Source of the DNA: Pseudoflavonifractor sp902362925
GTDB lineage: Bacteria; Bacillota; Clostridia; Oscillospirales; Oscillospiraceae
Assembly (NCBI GenBank): GCA_902362925.1
Contig: CABIYL010000009.1
Direction: 5' to 3' (one strand)
DNA length: 64,000 nt
This document shows, one piece after another, positions 33,770-42,318 of the stretch. The notes below the pieces were generated by a model. The model saw nothing but the letters and a program-made list of their open reading frames with translations. It had not been told where the DNA came from and did not search any database. A program made the translations under genes and the position numbers. Each line of letters starts with the position of its first letter. The first letter of the stretch is position 1.

Positions 33770-35422
33770 ATGAAGATTTTACAGGGTCAGGGCGTGTCCA
33801 AGGGCATTGAGAAGGGCACCATTTACTTCTATCACCGGGTCAGTGCTGTGGTGGAGCAGCAGATGGCCCAGGACCCGGCTGCGGAGCATGCGCGGCTGGA
33901 GGCCGCCAGAGCCCAGGCCATGGAGCAGCTGGAGGCCATGGCGGAGAAGGCCAGAGCCCAGGCCGGCGACGATGCCGCCATTCTGTTTGAGACCCACGCC
34001 ATGTTCCTGGAGGACGAGGACTTCACCGGCGCCATGGACGAGCAGCTGGACGAGGGATACACAGCCGAGTACGCCGCCCAGCAGGCCGGTGAGCAGTTTG
34101 CCGCCATGCTGGCCGCCATGGACGACCCCTACATGCAGGCACGTGCCGCCGACGTGCGGGACGTGACCGGGCGGCTGCTGAACATCCTCACCGGCGTGGC
34201 CGAGGGCGGCATCAACTCGGAGGTTCCGGTCATTCTGGCCGCCGACGACCTGGCTCCCTCCGAGACCATCCAACTGGACAAGAGCAAGATTCTGGCCATC
34301 GCCACCCAGGGCGGCTCCGGCAACAGCCACACCGCCATTCTGGCCCGTACCATGGGCATTCCTGCCGTGTGTGGCCTGGGTGACGCCCTGAGTGAGGACC
34401 TGGACGGCCAGGAGGCCTATATCGTGGGCGAGACCGGCCAGCTGGTCTTTGACCCGGACCAGGAGACGCTGGCCGGCCTGGAGGCCCGTCAGCAGAAGCA
34501 GGCCGAGCTGCGTGAGCTGATGCGCAGCATGGTGGGCCAGAAGGACGTGACTCTGGACGGCCGGGAGATGATGGTCTACTGCAATATCGGCTCCCCCGAG
34601 GATGTGCCCGCAGTGCTGGCCAACGACGGCCAGGGCGTGGGCCTGTTCCGCTCTGAGTTCCTCTACCTGGCCACCGAGGACTATCCCACCGAGGAGGCCC
34701 AGTTCCGGGCCTACAAGCAGGTGGCCGAGGCCATGAAGGGCAAACGGGTGGTCATCCGTACCCTGGACATCGGCGCCGACAAGCAGGTGGACTACTTCCA
34801 CCTCAACAAGGAGGAGAACCCGGCCATGGGCCTGCGGGCCATCCGTATCTGCCTCAACCGGCCCGAGGTGTTCCGTACCCAGCTGCGCGCCCTCTACCGG
34901 GCCAGCGCCTACGGCAAGGTGGCCATCATGTTCCCCATGATCACCAGCGTGTGGGAGGTCCAGGAGTGCCGCCAGGCCTGCCAGAAGGTGATGGACGAGC
35001 TGAAGGCCGAGGGTATCCCCTTCAACCCGGACACCGAGCTGGGCATCATGATCGAGACCCCGGCGGCGGTGTTCATGGCCGAGGAGCTGGCCGGGCTGGT
35101 GGACTTCTTCTCCGTGGGCACCAACGACCTGACCCAGTATACCCTGGCCTGCGACCGCCAGTGCAACGACCTGGGCAGATTCTTTGACCCCCACCACCCC
35201 GCTGTGCTGCGTGCCCTGAAGGCGGCCACCGACGCCGCCCACAAGGCGGGCATCTGGATCGGCATCTGCGGCGAGCTGGGCGCCGACCTGGAGCTGCTGC
35301 CCACCTTCCTGGCCATGGGCATTGACGAGCTGAGCGTGAGCCCCTCCGCTGTGCTGCCCCTCCGGGCCGCCATCCGGAAGAGCTCCGTCAAGGACTGCAA
35401 TCTGGACCTGCTCAAGGGCTGA
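33770..35422 (+). CDS. ptsI: PTS enzyme I (phosphoenolpyruvate-protein phosphotransferase)
   Basis: A 550-residue enzyme I, which takes phosphate from phosphoenolpyruvate and gives it to HPr. The N-terminal domain has the active His187 in GGSGNSHTAILARTMG; the C-terminal barrel holds the PEP-binding segments LFRSEFLYL, FPMITSV, EIGIMIETPAAV-like GIMIETPAAVFMAEELA and FFSVGTNDLTQYTLA, and the catalytic cysteine in GICGELGAD. It is slightly shorter than the usual 570-575 residues at the C terminus. The ATG at 33770 follows GAAAGGGG. It is the last gene of the PTS operon. Confidence 0.97.
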   Translation: MKILQGQGVSKGIEKGTIYFYHRVSAVVEQQMAQDPAAEHARLEAARAQAMEQLEAMAEKARAQAGDDAAILFETHAMFLEDEDFTGAMDEQLDEGYTAEYAAQQAGEQFAAMLAAMDDPYMQARAADVRDVTGRLLNILTGVAEGGINSEVPVILAADDLAPSETIQLDKSKILAIATQGGSGNSHTAILARTMGIPAVCGLGDALSEDLDGQEAYIVGETGQLVFDPDQETLAGLEARQQKQAELRELMRSMVGQKDVTLDGREMMVYCNIGSPEDVPAVLANDGQGVGLFRSEFLYLATEDYPTEEAQFRAYKQVAEAMKGKRVVIRTLDIGADKQVDYFHLNKEENPAMGLRAIRICLNRPEVFRTQLRALYRASAYGKVAIMFPMITSVWEVQECRQACQKVMDELKAEGIPFNPDTELGIMIETPAAVFMAEELAGLVDFFSVGTNDLTQYTLACDRQCNDLGRFFDPHHPAVLRALKAATDAAHKAGIWIGICGELGADLELLPTFLAMGIDELSVSPSAVLPLRAAIRKSSVKDCNLDLLKG

Positions 35423-35440
35423 GTGTTCTGAATACATCAA

Positions 35441-35473
35441 AAATCCCCGCCGGCGTACTGCCGGCGGGGATTT
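35441..35473. terminator. Bidirectional terminator between ptsI and the GH3 gene
   Basis: AAATCCCCGCCGGC (35441-35454) and GCCGGCGGGGATTT (35460-35473) form a 14-pair stem with a five-base loop. Confidence 0.88.
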
Positions 35474-35506
35474 CTTGATTTCACTGAGTATTTCTACTTA
35501 TCAGAA

Positions 35507-38473
35507 TTACTGTTTGTACTTGTCAGGGTTCTTCTTCTGGTCCTTGCCGCGGACCACAATCCAGGCCACCCCGGCCACAATCAGCACACCCACAACCACG
35601 TCCAGGGCCACCATCCAGGTCATCCACAGGGGCATGATGTCCACAATGGTGGAGCCGGAGGACAGGCCGTTCATGGCGGCGCTGTGGCTGACGGTGTAGC
35701 AGATGTCATGGGCGGCGTTGCGCAGGTAGGTCATGATCTGGGGGTCGTTCTGGTAGCCGTCGATGTTGTAGAGGTCCTCGCTGGTGTTCATCCACATGTC
35801 GGTACCGGCCTGGAGACCGGCCTTGATGTCCATGTAGTCGGGCAGACCGGCCATGTCGGTGATGACCAGGCCGTTGAAGCCCCACTCCTCCCGCAGCAGG
35901 TCGGTGAGCAGCTCATGGCTGGCGCCGCACCACTTGGTACCCACCCGGTTGAAGGCGTTCATCATGGCGTAGGTGTGGCCCTCCTTCACCGCGGCCTCGA
36001 AGGGAACCAGGTAGAGCTCACGGGCGGCCCGCTCGTTGAAGAAGGTGGCGATGCCGTCCTTGGAGCCCTTGATGCCGTTGCTCTCGTCGATGACGCCCTC
36101 GGTGTCGTTGAAGGCGAAGTGCTTGACGTAGCAGAACAGACCCTTGCTCTGGGCGCCCAGCACGGTGTTGGCGCCCATCTGGCCGCTGATGAAGCCGTCC
36201 TCGGAGTAGTACTCGAAGTTACGGCCGCTGTAAGCGTTGCGGTGGATATTCATGGCGGGGGCATACCAGCCCTGGATGTTGGCATACATGGCGTCGTTGC
36301 CCACGGACACGCCCATGTCATAGGCCAGCTGGGTGTTCCAGGTGGAGGCGATGACCACCTCGGTGGGGTAGGCCATGCCCTGGGTGCCGCCTACCAGGGT
36401 GGCGGAGATGCCGGCAGGGCCGTCCTTCTCCACGGTGGCGGGCTTGAGGATGTAGTCCAGACTGGGGGTGCCGTAGCCGCCCATACGGACCATGTAGATG
36501 AGGTCGGCGGGGCTGATGGTGTCCAGCAGATCGTCCCAGGCGGGGTCGTCATAGTCCACGTCGATAAAGTCGGCCAGGGTCAGCTGCACCTCGGAGGTGA
36601 CACCGGAGGCAGGCATAGTATAGGAGTCCTGATCCTCGGTGTACTGGGGCTGGAGGGCGTCAATCATCTCCTGGGGCAGGTCGATGTACCGCTCGCCGGT
36701 GGTCTCGTCGGTGCTGTCGCAGAAGGCCACCGGGTAGGTGTCCACCCAGTTGCTCCGGCTCAGATAGACAAAGTCAGAGTAGGCGTCGTAGCTGGAGATA
36801 TCGGCGTAGCCGAACAGGTTGGTGACGGCGGTGCCGGTGGCGCTGTCCACCGCATAGGTGGTGGTGTCCAGGCTGGCGTTGGTCCACTTGGCGGTCATGG
36901 ACACGTCGCCGTCGGCGGTCATGCCGTCGGCAGTGGTGTAGCCCTTGGCGGCCAGGATGTTGTTCAGAGCGTCGTGGGCGTCGGTGCCAACGGTGAAGTA
37001 GTAGTCGCCGGCGTCCAGGATGAAGGTCTTGGCGGTGCGGTAGTCGTAGGACTTGAGCTGCTCCTTGGGCACCTCAATCTGGACGGTCTGGCTCTCACCG
37101 GGGGCCAGGGCGTCGGTCTTGGCGAAGCCGCACAGCTCCACGGAGGCCTTTTCCACGCCGTTGTCCATGTCGTACTGGGTGTAGGGAGACTGGAAGTAGA
37201 CCTGGACGACCTCCTTGCCGGTGTAGGTGTCGCCGGTGTTGGTGACGGTCACGGAGACGGTGAAGCTGTCGTCGTTCTCCGCCATGGAGAAGTCGCTGTA
37301 CTGGAACTGGGTGTAGCTCAGGCCGTAGCCGAAGGGATAGAGGACGGTGGAGGCGTAGTCGTAATCTCCGGCGTTGCCGGTACCCATGACCACGTCCTCG
37401 TACCGGGTCTCATAGTACCGGTAGCCCACGTAGATGCCCTCGGCGTACACAATGTACTGGTCGGACTCGTTGGAGAAGCCGTTGTTGATCCAGAAGTTGG
37501 AGCCCGCGTTCTGAGCGGCGGGAGCGCTGGAGGCGTCATAGGCGTAGGTGTCCACCAGGCGGCCGGAGGGCACCACGTCGCCCACCAGGGCGTCGGCCAC
37601 GGCGTAGAGGCCGGTCTGGCCCACGCCGCCGATCCACAGAGCGGCCTTGATGTTCTCATAGTCGTCCAGCCAGCCCAGCTCCAGGGCGTTGTTGGCGTTG
37701 ATGAGCACCACCACGTTGTCAAACTGCTCGTTGACAGCGGCCAGCATATCGGCCTCTTCGGTGCTCAGCTCCAGGTAGTTGCCGGAGTTGCCCTCCACGC
37801 CCTCGGTCTCGGCGAAGTTGACGGCGGTCAGATCGGAGCCCTCACCGCCGGAGCGGGAGATGACCACGATGGCCGCGTCGCCGTAGTCGGCGAAGGAGCT
37901 GCCGGCGGCGGACTCCACGTCAGCCCAGGGCACCTCGTTGATGGAGAACTGGCCGCCCTTCCAGTTGGGGGCGCTGCGGGTGTACCCGTCGGCGCTCTTC
38001 TGCTTGTAGAAGTCCCACAGGGTGGTGTTGACGGACAGGCCGGAGGCCTCCAGAGCGGTCTTCAGGTCGGGCACGGTGGAGGTGTCCACGCTGCCCGAGC
38101 CGGTGCCGCCGTAGACCATGTTCACGGAGGAGACGGAGAACACGCTCACCTTGCTGTCCTTGGCCAGGGGCAGGCCGCCGTTGTTCTCCAGCAGGACCAT
38201 GCCCTCGGCCTCCAGGGTCTCGGCCACCTGGCCGCTGTGCTCGGTCAGCTCTTCCTCGGTTTCAAAGTCGCAGGGATAGTAGGTGCTGTCTCCGGTGGAC
38301 TCGCCGGTCTCCACAATCTTGTAGGTGCTGTGGTTGAAGAAGGTGGAGATGAGGCCCCGGTAATTGAGGGCCAGCAGGTTGCAGATCATCAGTGTCACAA
38401 GCACGATGGCCATGATGGGAATCAGGATGGCCATAAAGCGGCGGTTGGACATCCGCTTCTTATTCATTTTCAT
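35507..38473 (-). CDS. Membrane-anchored glycoside hydrolase family 3 enzyme with permuted domain order
   Basis: A 988-residue beta-glucosidase-type protein. A membrane helix lies at about residues 13-36 and a second near the C terminus (MTWMVALDVVVGVLIVAGVA), so the catalytic part is held outside the cell at both ends. The GH3 C-type sandwich (VLLENNGGLPL onward) and a fibronectin-III-like domain (about 430-520) come first; the TIM barrel follows (about 650-940), with KHFAFN, the ERAARELYLVPF stretch and the nucleophile aspartate near residue 873 in VITDMAG. This order is reversed relative to most GH3 enzymes but known from some ruminococcal beta-glucosidases. ATGs at 38473 or 38467 both fit the AAGGGGG site. 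Substrate is uncertain. Confidence 0.9.
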   Translation of the reverse strand: MKMNKKRMSNRRFMAILIPIMAIVLVTLMICNLLALNYRGLISTFFNHSTYKIVETGESTGDSTYYPCDFETEEELTEHSGQVAETLEAEGMVLLENNGGLPLAKDSKVSVFSVSSVNMVYGGTGSGSVDTSTVPDLKTALEASGLSVNTTLWDFYKQKSADGYTRSAPNWKGGQFSINEVPWADVESAAGSSFADYGDAAIVVISRSGGEGSDLTAVNFAETEGVEGNSGNYLELSTEEADMLAAVNEQFDNVVVLINANNALELGWLDDYENIKAALWIGGVGQTGLYAVADALVGDVVPSGRLVDTYAYDASSAPAAQNAGSNFWINNGFSNESDQYIVYAEGIYVGYRYYETRYEDVVMGTGNAGDYDYASTVLYPFGYGLSYTQFQYSDFSMAENDDSFTVSVTVTNTGDTYTGKEVVQVYFQSPYTQYDMDNGVEKASVELCGFAKTDALAPGESQTVQIEVPKEQLKSYDYRTAKTFILDAGDYYFTVGTDAHDALNNILAAKGYTTADGMTADGDVSMTAKWTNASLDTTTYAVDSATGTAVTNLFGYADISSYDAYSDFVYLSRSNWVDTYPVAFCDSTDETTGERYIDLPQEMIDALQPQYTEDQDSYTMPASGVTSEVQLTLADFIDVDYDDPAWDDLLDTISPADLIYMVRMGGYGTPSLDYILKPATVEKDGPAGISATLVGGTQGMAYPTEVVIASTWNTQLAYDMGVSVGNDAMYANIQGWYAPAMNIHRNAYSGRNFEYYSEDGFISGQMGANTVLGAQSKGLFCYVKHFAFNDTEGVIDESNGIKGSKDGIATFFNERAARELYLVPFEAAVKEGHTYAMMNAFNRVGTKWCGASHELLTDLLREEWGFNGLVITDMAGLPDYMDIKAGLQAGTDMWMNTSEDLYNIDGYQNDPQIMTYLRNAAHDICYTVSHSAAMNGLSSGSTIVDIMPLWMTWMVALDVVVGVLIVAGVAWIVVRGKDQKKNPDKYKQ

Positions 38474-38526
38474 TCATCCCCCTTGATGTGTTTCCGCGGA
38501 TGGCGCCCTCCGCGAACCTTGCGCAC

Positions 38527-38556
38527 AGTATACAAAGGGGCCCGGGCACGGTGCAA
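38527..38556 (-). promoter_or_regulatory. Promoter of the GH3 gene
   Basis: On the minus strand TTGCAC (38551-38556) and TATACT (38527-38532) are 18 bases apart. It lies just past the end of the sensor kinase gene, so the hydrolase can be transcribed separately from the two-component pair. Confidence 0.6.
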
Positions 38557-38604
38557 CTGTTTTGACATAACTGCCCGTTTTTGCAGCATATTCCTTATCC
38601 CGGA

Positions 38605-39933
38605 CTATTCCAGCGGGAAGAGCAGCCGCAGGTTGAACACCTGATTTTCCACCGAGATATCCATCTCGCCGCCGTACTTCTGGGCGATCATGCGGATGCT
38701 CCTGGTACCGAAGCCGTGGTACTGCTTGTCCGCTTTGGTGGTGACGGGCAGGCCGCCGGAGAACTGGGGCGGCTGAGGGCAGTAGTTGTAGAACTGGAGG
38801 GACACGAACATGCCCTTGCGCTTGGCGATGATGCCCACCACCCGCTTTTCCTCGTCCTCCACCTGGGAGAGGGCCTCCACCGCGTTGTCGATGGCGTTGC
38901 CGAAGAGGGAGTAGATGTCCTGCTCAGCCATGAAGGACATCTCGCCGCCGTCCACAATGCAGGTGAGCTTGATGTGGTTCTTGTTGCACATGAGGCTCTT
39001 CTCGGTGAGGATGATGTCGATGGTCTTGTTGCCCGTCTCCACGGCGGAGTCGTAGATGGAGATTACGTCCTCCATCTCCCGGATGGACGCCTCGTCCAGG
39101 GAGCTGCTCCGGCCGATCTGGCGGATCTGGTGGCGCAGGTCGTGGCACTTGACGTTGATGAAGTCCAGATTCTCCTTGAACATGTCGTACTGCTTCTTCT
39201 CCTGCTCGTAGAGGCTGTTGACCGTGTCCAGCTCCCGCTCCAGCTGCCGCTTGGACAGCAGGGAGAACTGGACATACAGGGCCAGCAGGCAGCAGAGGAT
39301 GTTGTAGATGGAGGCCACGCTCACATAGAAGGAGTTGTTGTTCTCGTAGCTGTAATAAGTGACCACCGCGCTGATGACGATGTCCACCAGCACCACCAGG
39401 GCCACCAGCACCAGCATGGAGGTGCTGCGGATGCGCAGGTCCTCGTTTTTGCGGATCATGGAGCCGAAGGTGATGGTCATGAGCCAGTAGACAATGCAGT
39501 AGGCGTCCACATACACCAGCGTCAGGAAGAGTCCGGACAGCCGTGCGGCGCTCTCGCCGTACACCTCCACAGGCAGCCCGGCGTTGAGGCCGGTGACCAC
39601 CACAATGAAGTTATAGACCTCAAAGGCGATGTGCTGCACCGTATAGGCCGCCACAGCGCAGAAGAAGATGTGGAGGAACGGCTCCCGGAAGCACAGCATC
39701 AGCGCCCCCACCGACACGGCGAACAGCACAAAGAAGAGCACCGAGCTGTACAGGGCATTGTACCCCAGAATGGGCGCGGCCACCGACACCGCCATGCACA
39801 GCAGAGCGGCCAGGGCAAAGCGGATGGGATAGTGGTCCTTTTTCTTCAGGCGGAAGGTGAAGAGAAATTCGGCCGCCAGAATCTCGGCCATAAAGACCGA
39901 CTTGTACCAGAAAAGCTGGGTAACCTCATACAT
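38605..39933 (-). CDS. AgrC-like sensor histidine kinase (GHKL ATPase)
   Basis: A 442-residue membrane sensor kinase. The first 210 residues hold about six to seven hydrophobic segments with short loops, as in peptide- or ligand-sensing AgrC/VirS kinases. A coiled-coil stretch leads to the phosphorylation motif KCHDLRHQIRQ, and the GHKL ATPase domain at the end has the N box LFGNAIDNAVEAL and the G box GFGTRSIRMIAQKYGG. It is two bases behind its response regulator gene. No agrB/agrD-type peptide gene was found nearby, so the signal is unknown. Confidence 0.92.
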   Translation of the reverse strand: MYEVTQLFWYKSVFMAEILAAEFLFTFRLKKKDHYPIRFALAALLCMAVSVAAPILGYNALYSSVLFFVLFAVSVGALMLCFREPFLHIFFCAVAAYTVQHIAFEVYNFIVVVTGLNAGLPVEVYGESAARLSGLFLTLVYVDAYCIVYWLMTITFGSMIRKNEDLRIRSTSMLVLVALVVLVDIVISAVVTYYSYENNNSFYVSVASIYNILCCLLALYVQFSLLSKRQLERELDTVNSLYEQEKKQYDMFKENLDFINVKCHDLRHQIRQIGRSSSLDEASIREMEDVISIYDSAVETGNKTIDIILTEKSLMCNKNHIKLTCIVDGGEMSFMAEQDIYSLFGNAIDNAVEALSQVEDEEKRVVGIIAKRKGMFVSLQFYNYCPQPPQFSGGLPVTTKADKQYHGFGTRSIRMIAQKYGGEMDISVENQVFNLRLLFPLE

Positions 39934-39935
39934 GA

Positions 39936-40643
39936 CTATTCCATGCTCCCGATGTACTCATTGAGCGCGCTGAGGAAGGGCTTCCGCCTGGCGTGGCTGA
40001 TGGCCAGCCAGTCCTTCCCCACCAGCACGCTGAAATCCTTCACCTGCCGGACATAGCGCAGGTTGACCACATAGCAGCTGTTGCACTTGGCAAAGACCTT
40101 CTCGGGCAGAAGGGGCTCTATCTTCTTCAGGGACCCGTAGCCGGTGTAGCTCTTCTCCCGGGTGTGGTAGGTGATCCGGTGCTGCATGACCTCGATGTAA
40201 GTCACCTCGGAGCACTTCAGGCACACTACCCCGTCCTCCGCCGGCACCAGCAGCTCCCGCTCCTGGCGGCTCTCCAGCCGCTTGACCGCCCGATCCAGCT
40301 TGATGGAGAAGGGGAAGTAGGCCACCGGCTTGACGATGAAGTCCAGGGCGTCCACCTCGTAGCCCTTCACGGCGAAATTGGCCATGTTGGTCACGAAAAT
40401 CAGGACGACGCTCCTGTCCACCTCACGCAGGCGGCGGGCGGCCTCCATGCCGTCCAGTCCGGGCAGCTCAATATCCATGAACACCAGGTCAAAGCTGGCC
40501 TTGTAGCCGGTGAGAAAGTCCACCGCATCGTTGAAAATGACGCTGTTGCAGGAAGTCCCACGCTCCTGGGCGTAGCGGTCCAGATAGGCTGTCAGCAGCC
40601 CCGCGGCCTGGGGATCGTCCTCCACAATGGCAATGTTCAGCAT
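39936..40643 (-). CDS. LytTR-family response regulator (AgrA/VirR-like)
   Basis: A 235-residue response regulator. The receiver domain (about 1-120) has the acidic pair Asp9-Asp10, phospho-acceptor Asp57 in LVFMDIELPG and the late lysine near KPVAYF; the C-terminal LytTR DNA-binding domain (about 140-235) contains CLKCSEVTYIEVMQH and the family stretch FAKCNSCYVVNLRYV. The ATG at 40643 follows GGGGGGAGA. With the kinase it forms a two-component system; the only minus-strand gene close downstream is the GH3 hydrolase. Direct repeats lie at its own promoter. Confidence 0.93.
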   Translation of the reverse strand: MLNIAIVEDDPQAAGLLTAYLDRYAQERGTSCNSVIFNDAVDFLTGYKASFDLVFMDIELPGLDGMEAARRLREVDRSVVLIFVTNMANFAVKGYEVDALDFIVKPVAYFPFSIKLDRAVKRLESRQERELLVPAEDGVVCLKCSEVTYIEVMQHRITYHTREKSYTGYGSLKKIEPLLPEKVFAKCNSCYVVNLRYVRQVKDFSVLVGKDWLAISHARRKPFLSALNEYIGSME

Positions 40644-40682
40644 CCCGTCTCCCCCCATTTTCTCTCTGCTCCTCACCCGTGA

Positions 40683-40706
40683 ATGGGTACGGATTTCTAT
40701 GGGTAC
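40683..40706. promoter_or_regulatory. Direct repeat ATGGGTAC, possible LytTR binding site
   Basis: ATGGGTAC occurs at 40683-40690 and 40699-40706, 16 bases start to start, just after the -10 box of the response regulator promoter. Paired direct repeats are the usual target form of LytTR proteins, though the bases do not closely match the best-known consensus. Confidence 0.35.
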
Positions 40707-40708
40707 CT

Positions 40709-40738
40709 ATTCTATCACGCCCTGTTCTTTCCACGCAA
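40709..40738 (-). promoter_or_regulatory. Promoter of the two-component system
   Basis: On the minus strand TTGCGT (40733-40738) and TAGAAT (40709-40714) are 18 bases apart. Confidence 0.55.
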
Positions 40739-40774
40739 ATCTTTTTTCCGGCCCCGCTGGGTGGGACAAAGCCC

Positions 40775-40804
40775 TTGATACCCCCCTCCCTCTTTTGCTA
40801 TACT
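40775..40804 (+). promoter_or_regulatory. Promoter of the nucleoside hydrolase operon
   Basis: TTGATA (40775-40780) and TATACT (40799-40804) are 18 bases apart; the next start codon is 25 bases downstream. Confidence 0.6.
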
Positions 40805-40828
40805 TACCTCACAGAGAGGAGGGCGCCT

Positions 40829-41344
40829 ATGGCCTTTGAGGTAGTGAAATCCTTCCCCGGCGGCACCAGCATCGGCTTTACCGAGGGGAAGTTTGACCGC
40901 TGGTGCGTCCAGGAGCGGGTCTTTGTCTGGACCCGCCGCCCCACCGACGCAGGCTGCTTTGCCCGTCTGCTGGAGCTGGCTCAGCGGTACGGCACAGACA
41001 AGGTCATGGCCGACTTTGTCGCTGTCTACGACGCCATGGGCGTCAAGCCGCCCCGGGGTGACCTGCTGCCCAGCGACCAGGTTCTGGACCTCATCACCCG
41101 GCTCTCCGCCGCCTATGGCTCATCCCCCGGGGACGACGTCCGTGCGGACAGGCTCTTCACCACCCTCTACCTGACCATGATCGCCGAGGAGAACAAGGCC
41201 AGAGCCGTCCTGGGCAAGCGCATCAAGCGGCTTGGAGTGCATCTTGTGCTGATGGAAGGGCGCACGCCGGAGGAGGCCGCAGCCTTCCCCACCGGGAAAA
41301 AGGCGGCTGAGCTCAGCGCCCTGTGCCAGTCTTACGGCTTTTAA
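40829..41344 (+). CDS. Conserved hypothetical protein ahead of the nucleoside hydrolases
   Basis: A 171-residue soluble protein that I do not recognise. It has no membrane segment, signal peptide, cysteine cluster or known catalytic motif. It opens FEVVKSFPGGTSIGFTEGKFDRW and then is mainly helical with several charged segments. ATG 40829 follows AGAGAGGAGG; the open frame upstream overlaps the promoter. Eleven bases separate it from the first nucleoside hydrolase, so it is part of that operon and may share a role in nucleoside use. Confidence 0.7.
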   Translation: MAFEVVKSFPGGTSIGFTEGKFDRWCVQERVFVWTRRPTDAGCFARLLELAQRYGTDKVMADFVAVYDAMGVKPPRGDLLPSDQVLDLITRLSAAYGSSPGDDVRADRLFTTLYLTMIAEENKARAVLGKRIKRLGVHLVLMEGRTPEEAAAFPTGKKAAELSALCQSYGF

Positions 41345-41355
41345 GGAGGAACATT

Positions 41356-42318
41356 ATGTCAATCCACTGGGATCTTCCCGCCCGGATTCCCGTCCTGCTG
41401 GACGGCGATCCGGGTCATGACGACGCCATGGCCTGGATGCTGGCCAAGGCGTCCCCTGCCCTAGACATCCGGGGCATCACCTCGGTCTGCGGCAACCAGA
41501 CCATTGAAAAGACCACCTACAACGCCCTGCGGGTTATGACCCTGCTGGACATTGACGCACCCATGGCCAAGGGGCGGCCCGGTCCCCTGGTGGCTGAGCC
41601 CATGGTGGCTCCCAGCGTCCACGGCGAGTCCGGTCTGGACGGCCCCGTCCTGCCCGAGCCCGACCGGGACCCCCTGCCCTGCTCGGCTGCCGAGCTGATG
41701 GCAAAGGTGCTCTCCGAGAGCAAAGAGCCGGTGTACCTGGTGCCCACCGGCCCTCTGACCAATGTGGCCTCCCTGCTTCTGTCCCACCCGGAGCTGAAGG
41801 AGAAGATCGGCGGCATCTCCCTCATGGGCGGCGGCATCGCCCACGGCAACTGGACCCCTGCCGCTGAGTTCAACATTCTAGTGGACCCGGAGGCCGCCGA
41901 CATTGTGTTCCGCTCCGGCGTGCCCATCACCATGGCGGGGCTGGACGTGACCGAAAAGGCCCTCATCTTCCCCGAGGACTTTGAGCGGATTCGGGCCGTG
42001 GGCAACCCGGTGGCCCGTATTGTGGCCGAGTGGCTGGAGTTCTTCTACCGCTTCCACCGGGAGAAGGGCTACGCAGGCGCCCCCGTACACGACGCGGTGG
42101 CGGTGGCCGCTCTGGTGGTGCCGAAGCTCTTCACCGTGGAGGAGATGCATGTGGATATCGAGGTTGCCGGAGACTACACCCGGGGCGCAACGGTGGGCGA
42201 CCGGCACCATCTCACCTCCGCCGCCCCCAACGCCCGGGTTATCATGGGCGTGAACCGGGACGGCTTTGCCGATTTGCTGGTGGAGGCCGTGAAAGCATAT
42301 GGGGAGGGACAGTCATGA
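41356..42318 (+). CDS. Nucleoside hydrolase (IunH family), first copy
   Basis: A 320-residue nucleoside N-ribohydrolase that splits a nucleoside into base and ribose. The Ca2+-binding aspartate cluster is DGDPGHDDAM at residues 15-24; the family usually has I or T where histidine occurs here. Further marks are VYLVPTGPLTNVA, MGGGIAHGN, AEFNILVDPEAA and the late VHDAVAVAALV aspartate. ATG 41356 follows AAGGAGGAA. The stop overlaps the start of a second, different hydrolase by four bases. The exact nucleoside preference is unknown. Confidence 0.93.
   Translation: MSIHWDLPARIPVLLDGDPGHDDAMAWMLAKASPALDIRGITSVCGNQTIEKTTYNALRVMTLLDIDAPMAKGRPGPLVAEPMVAPSVHGESGLDGPVLPEPDRDPLPCSAAELMAKVLSESKEPVYLVPTGPLTNVASLLLSHPELKEKIGGISLMGGGIAHGNWTPAAEFNILVDPEAADIVFRSGVPITMAGLDVTEKALIFPEDFERIRAVGNPVARIVAEWLEFFYRFHREKGYAGAPVHDAVAVAALVVPKLFTVEEMHVDIEVAGDYTRGATVGDRHHLTSAAPNARVIMGVNRDGFADLLVEAVKAYGEGQS

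Noticed and set aside
35684..38644. A 986-codon plus-strand open frame opposite the GH3 gene
   Set aside because: It is the mirror of a GC-rich coding strand; the translation is a low-complexity run of G, V, H, L and A with no domain, while the minus strand encodes a clear GH3 protein.
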